In this document: positions 61,964 through 64,000 of the stretch, piece by piece
Position numbering within the stretch: position 1 is the stretch's first letter
Layout of the letters: every line of letters begins with the position of its first letter
Assembly: GCA_028289065.1 (NCBI GenBank)
Contig: JAQGHA010000010.1
Span: forward strand, 1 to 64,000
DNA from: Candidatus Saccharimonadota bacterium
GTDB taxonomy: Bacteria > Patescibacteriota > Saccharimonadia > Saccharimonadales > Saccharimonadaceae
Length of the DNA stretch: 64,000 nucleotides
Reading direction: 5' to 3'
Program-made: the position numbers and the translations under genes
Notes under the pieces: generated by a model
The model's database searches: none
The model's input: only the letters and a program-made list of their open reading frames with translations
Told to the model about the DNA's origin: nothing

Positions 61964-64000
61964 ATGTCACGAGTTATCGCTAACAACAACGGCATCGCTG
62001 ACTTCGACGCAATTCGCTTAAGTGTCGCTAGTGCTGAGGACATCCAAAAGTGGAGTCACGGTGAAGTTACGAAACCGGAAACAATTAACTACCGTACTCA
62101 AAAACCTGAGCGCGATGGGCTTTTCTGTGAACGAATTTTCGGTCCAGTAAAAGATATTAACCCGCACGATTCTAAGTTGAAGGGCGTTCGTTCACGCGAA
62201 GCTGCTGTCGACAAGAATGGCGACCTAGTTACTAAATCTATCGTTCGACGCGAACGAATGGGTCACATTACCTTAGCTGCACCTGTTGCACACATCTGGT
62301 TTATGCGTGGTACTCCATCAGCAATGTCATTGCTTTTGGGTATTACTGTTCGAAACCTAGAACGTGTTGCTTACTTTGCAACTTACGTAGTACTTAAAGC
62401 AGATGTTGAAGCTCGCGACAAGAACCTTGCCGACCTTGAAGCTGAAACTGAAGCTGGCCGTGCGGCTATCAAAATCCGTTACGAAAAAGAAGCCGAAGCT
62501 GAAGAAGCTGATGTTAAAGCACTTGCTGAAGCTCAAACAAAAGAGCTTGAAGAACTTAACGAAAGCTACACAGCTAAAAAAGCTCAACTTGATAGTTTGG
62601 TAAAGAACTCACTTATGAGCGAAGTTGATTACCGTAACCTTCCTGAAGAGTACCAAGACTTAATCGAAGTTGGTATGGGTGGACAAGCATTGAAGGCTCT
62701 CCTTGATGAGATTGAACTTCCTAGCTTGATTGCTAATCTAACTGAAGAAGTTGCTGGTGCCAAAGGTCAACGCGAGAAGAAGCTTTTGAAGCGCCTTAAG
62801 GTACTTGAAGGTATGCAATCTGCTGGTATTAAGCCAGAAAGCCTTACACTGACAGTCCTTCCAGTTATTCCTCCGGACCTTCGTCCTATGGTGCAACTTA
62901 CTGGTGGTCGTTTTGCAACTTCTGACCTTAACGACCTTTACCGTCGTGTGATTAACCGTAACAACCGTTTGAAGAAACTAATCGAGCTTAACGCTCCTGA
63001 AGTAATTCGTCGAAACGAAATGCGTATGTTGCAAGAAGCAGTTGATGCTTTGATTGACAACTCTGCAGCTCGTGGTGGTCGTGCAGTTAACGCAACCGGT
63101 GGTCGTCGTCGTCTTAAGTCAATCTCTGACATGCTTAAGGGTAAGCAGGGTCGTTTCCGCCAAAACCTTCTTGGTAAGCGTGTAGACTACTCTGGACGTT
63201 CTGTAATTGTGGTAGGTCCTAAGCTTAAGATCGACGAATGTGGTCTTCCAAAGCAAATGGCCCTCGAACTATTCAAACCATTCGTTATTAGCTGGTTGAT
63301 TAAAGGTGAGTACGCTCACAATATCCGTTCAGCAACACGTTTGATTGAATCTGGTGAAGCTATCGTTTGGGATGCCCTTGACGCTGTGACTGATGGCAAG
63401 TACGTTCTTTTGAACCGTGCACCGTCACTTCACCGTTTGTCTATCCAGGCTTTCAAACCAAAGCTGGTTGAAGGTAAGGCAATCCAATTGCACCCACTTG
63501 TAGCCAACGGTTTCAACGCCGACTACGATGGTGACCAAATGGCTGTTCACCTTCCATTATCACGCCAAGCACAACAAGAAGCTCGTGAGCTTATGAGCGC
63601 GACTGCTAACTTGTTGAAGCCAGCTGATGGTGCGCCAGTGCTTTCAATTGCACAGGACATCGTCCTTGGTAACTACTACCTAACGTACAACAAGCCAAGT
63701 GCACAAACTGTTGATGTTAAGTCATACAGTTCTATCTACGAAGCTGAAATGGCCTACGAAGCTCATGTCATCCAATTGCAAACGCCAATCCGTTTGACAT
63801 ACAAGGGTGAAATGCGCGTTACAACACTAGGTCGTGTATTCTTCAACGATATTCTACCGGCTGATTTCCCATACGACGATAGCGTTCAGACTAAGAAGCA
63901 AATTAAAAAGGTTCTAAACCAAATCTTCCAAGACTACGGTGCTGTACAAACAGCAACTACCGCTGACCGAATGAAGGGATTAGCTTTCCGATTTGCAACT
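61964..64000 (+). CDS. rpoC: RNA polymerase beta' subunit (partial, C-terminus off window)
   Basis: The first 679 residues of beta', from an ATG after AAGGAGGAAG. The clamp, the coiled-coil (about 135-290, very rich in Glu, Ala and Lys at 146-195) and the active site are present. Two oddities: the N-terminal zinc finger between FCERIFGP and VRRERMGH is present in length, but residues 64-87 contain no cysteine, where four are usual. The catalytic loop reads NADYDGD (518-524) instead of the near-universal NADFDGD; the three catalytic aspartates are kept. Trigger loop and second zinc site are beyond the window. Confidence 0.98.
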   Translation, partial: MSRVIANNNGIADFDAIRLSVASAEDIQKWSHGEVTKPETINYRTQKPERDGLFCERIFGPVKDINPHDSKLKGVRSREAAVDKNGDLVTKSIVRRERMGHITLAAPVAHIWFMRGTPSAMSLLLGITVRNLERVAYFATYVVLKADVEARDKNLADLEAETEAGRAAIKIRYEKEAEAEEADVKALAEAQTKELEELNESYTAKKAQLDSLVKNSLMSEVDYRNLPEEYQDLIEVGMGGQALKALLDEIELPSLIANLTEEVAGAKGQREKKLLKRLKVLEGMQSAGIKPESLTLTVLPVIPPDLRPMVQLTGGRFATSDLNDLYRRVINRNNRLKKLIELNAPEVIRRNEMRMLQEAVDALIDNSAARGGRAVNATGGRRRLKSISDMLKGKQGRFRQNLLGKRVDYSGRSVIVVGPKLKIDECGLPKQMALELFKPFVISWLIKGEYAHNIRSATRLIESGEAIVWDALDAVTDGKYVLLNRAPSLHRLSIQAFKPKLVEGKAIQLHPLVANGFNADYDGDQMAVHLPLSRQAQQEARELMSATANLLKPADGAPVLSIAQDIVLGNYYLTYNKPSAQTVDVKSYSSIYEAEMAYEAHVIQLQTPIRLTYKGEMRVTTLGRVFFNDILPADFPYDDSVQTKKQIKKVLNQIFQDYGAVQTATTADRMKGLAFRFAT

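Noticed and set aside
1-64000. CRISPR arrays, insertion sequences, toxin-antitoxin pairs, prophage genes
   Set aside because: I looked for regular short repeats, transposase or integrase motifs and paired small toxin-like genes and saw none.

Overview
The window reads as a gene-dense bacterial chromosome segment with short intergenic gaps. The standard genetic code applies: TGA is a true stop, for example at the ends of pheS and of the first transketolase half. I infer a member of the Patescibacteria (Candidate Phyla Radiation), most likely Saccharibacteria (TM7). The reasons are the compact housekeeping set, the many transcripts that appear to start exactly at the start codon, the GatCAB route, an isolated PilB-type ATPase and several short unrecognised membrane proteins. 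The assignment rests on style and gene content, not on a database match.

Layout. 1-9.3 kb: a partial aquaporin, a small membrane protein, pheS-pheT with a membrane FKBP and thioredoxin reductase, a phospholipase D-family protein, pyrophosphatase and a bifunctional (p)ppGpp synthetase/hydrolase. 9.3-17.2 kb: gap followed by a tight sugar-phosphate operon (rpiB, rpe, split transketolase, fructose-bisphosphate aldolase, PfkB kinase) that ends in a LOG-family phosphoribohydrolase fused to a 468-residue unrecognised region. 17.3-24.5 kb: a membrane-anchored protein, uvrB, gatC-gatA-(membrane HEPN-like protein)-gatB, and three small envelope proteins. 24.5-35.6 kb: dnaE, a SpoU methylase, pilB-like ATPase, rplS, an RNase HII-YraN fusion, pepN-type aminopeptidase and a secreted HNH nuclease. 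35.6-45.5 kb: nusA with an attenuator-like leader, CIRCE-controlled clpC, a membrane HExxH protein, radA, a PIN-TRAM protein and a class A penicillin-binding protein. 45.7-54.6 kb: recG, rsmD, a single-ring AAA+ protein with an attenuator-like leader, two tRNA-Leu genes, an FAD oxidase and a TrmH methylase. 54.7-64 kb: hisS, tig, CIRCE-controlled clpP, and rpoB-rpoC behind a strongly structured leader.

Regulation. At least sixteen start codons lie 6-7 bases behind a TATACT/TATAAT-like -10 box, which predicts leaderless mRNAs. Against that background, nusA and the AAA+ gene at 49.3 kb have leaderless upstream ORFs physically overlapping terminator hairpins, a layout suited to translation-coupled attenuation. 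Gene clpC has a leaderless 18-codon upstream ORF behind its CIRCE operator. Both tRNA-Leu genes are preceded, right at the predicted transcription start, by a 5' half-tRNA look-alike that copies the acceptor strand of its own tRNA and carries a shared TTACGTAA insertion in the D-loop. I consider these half-tRNA leaders, the rpoBC leader RNA and the LOG fusion the best candidates for undescribed biology here.
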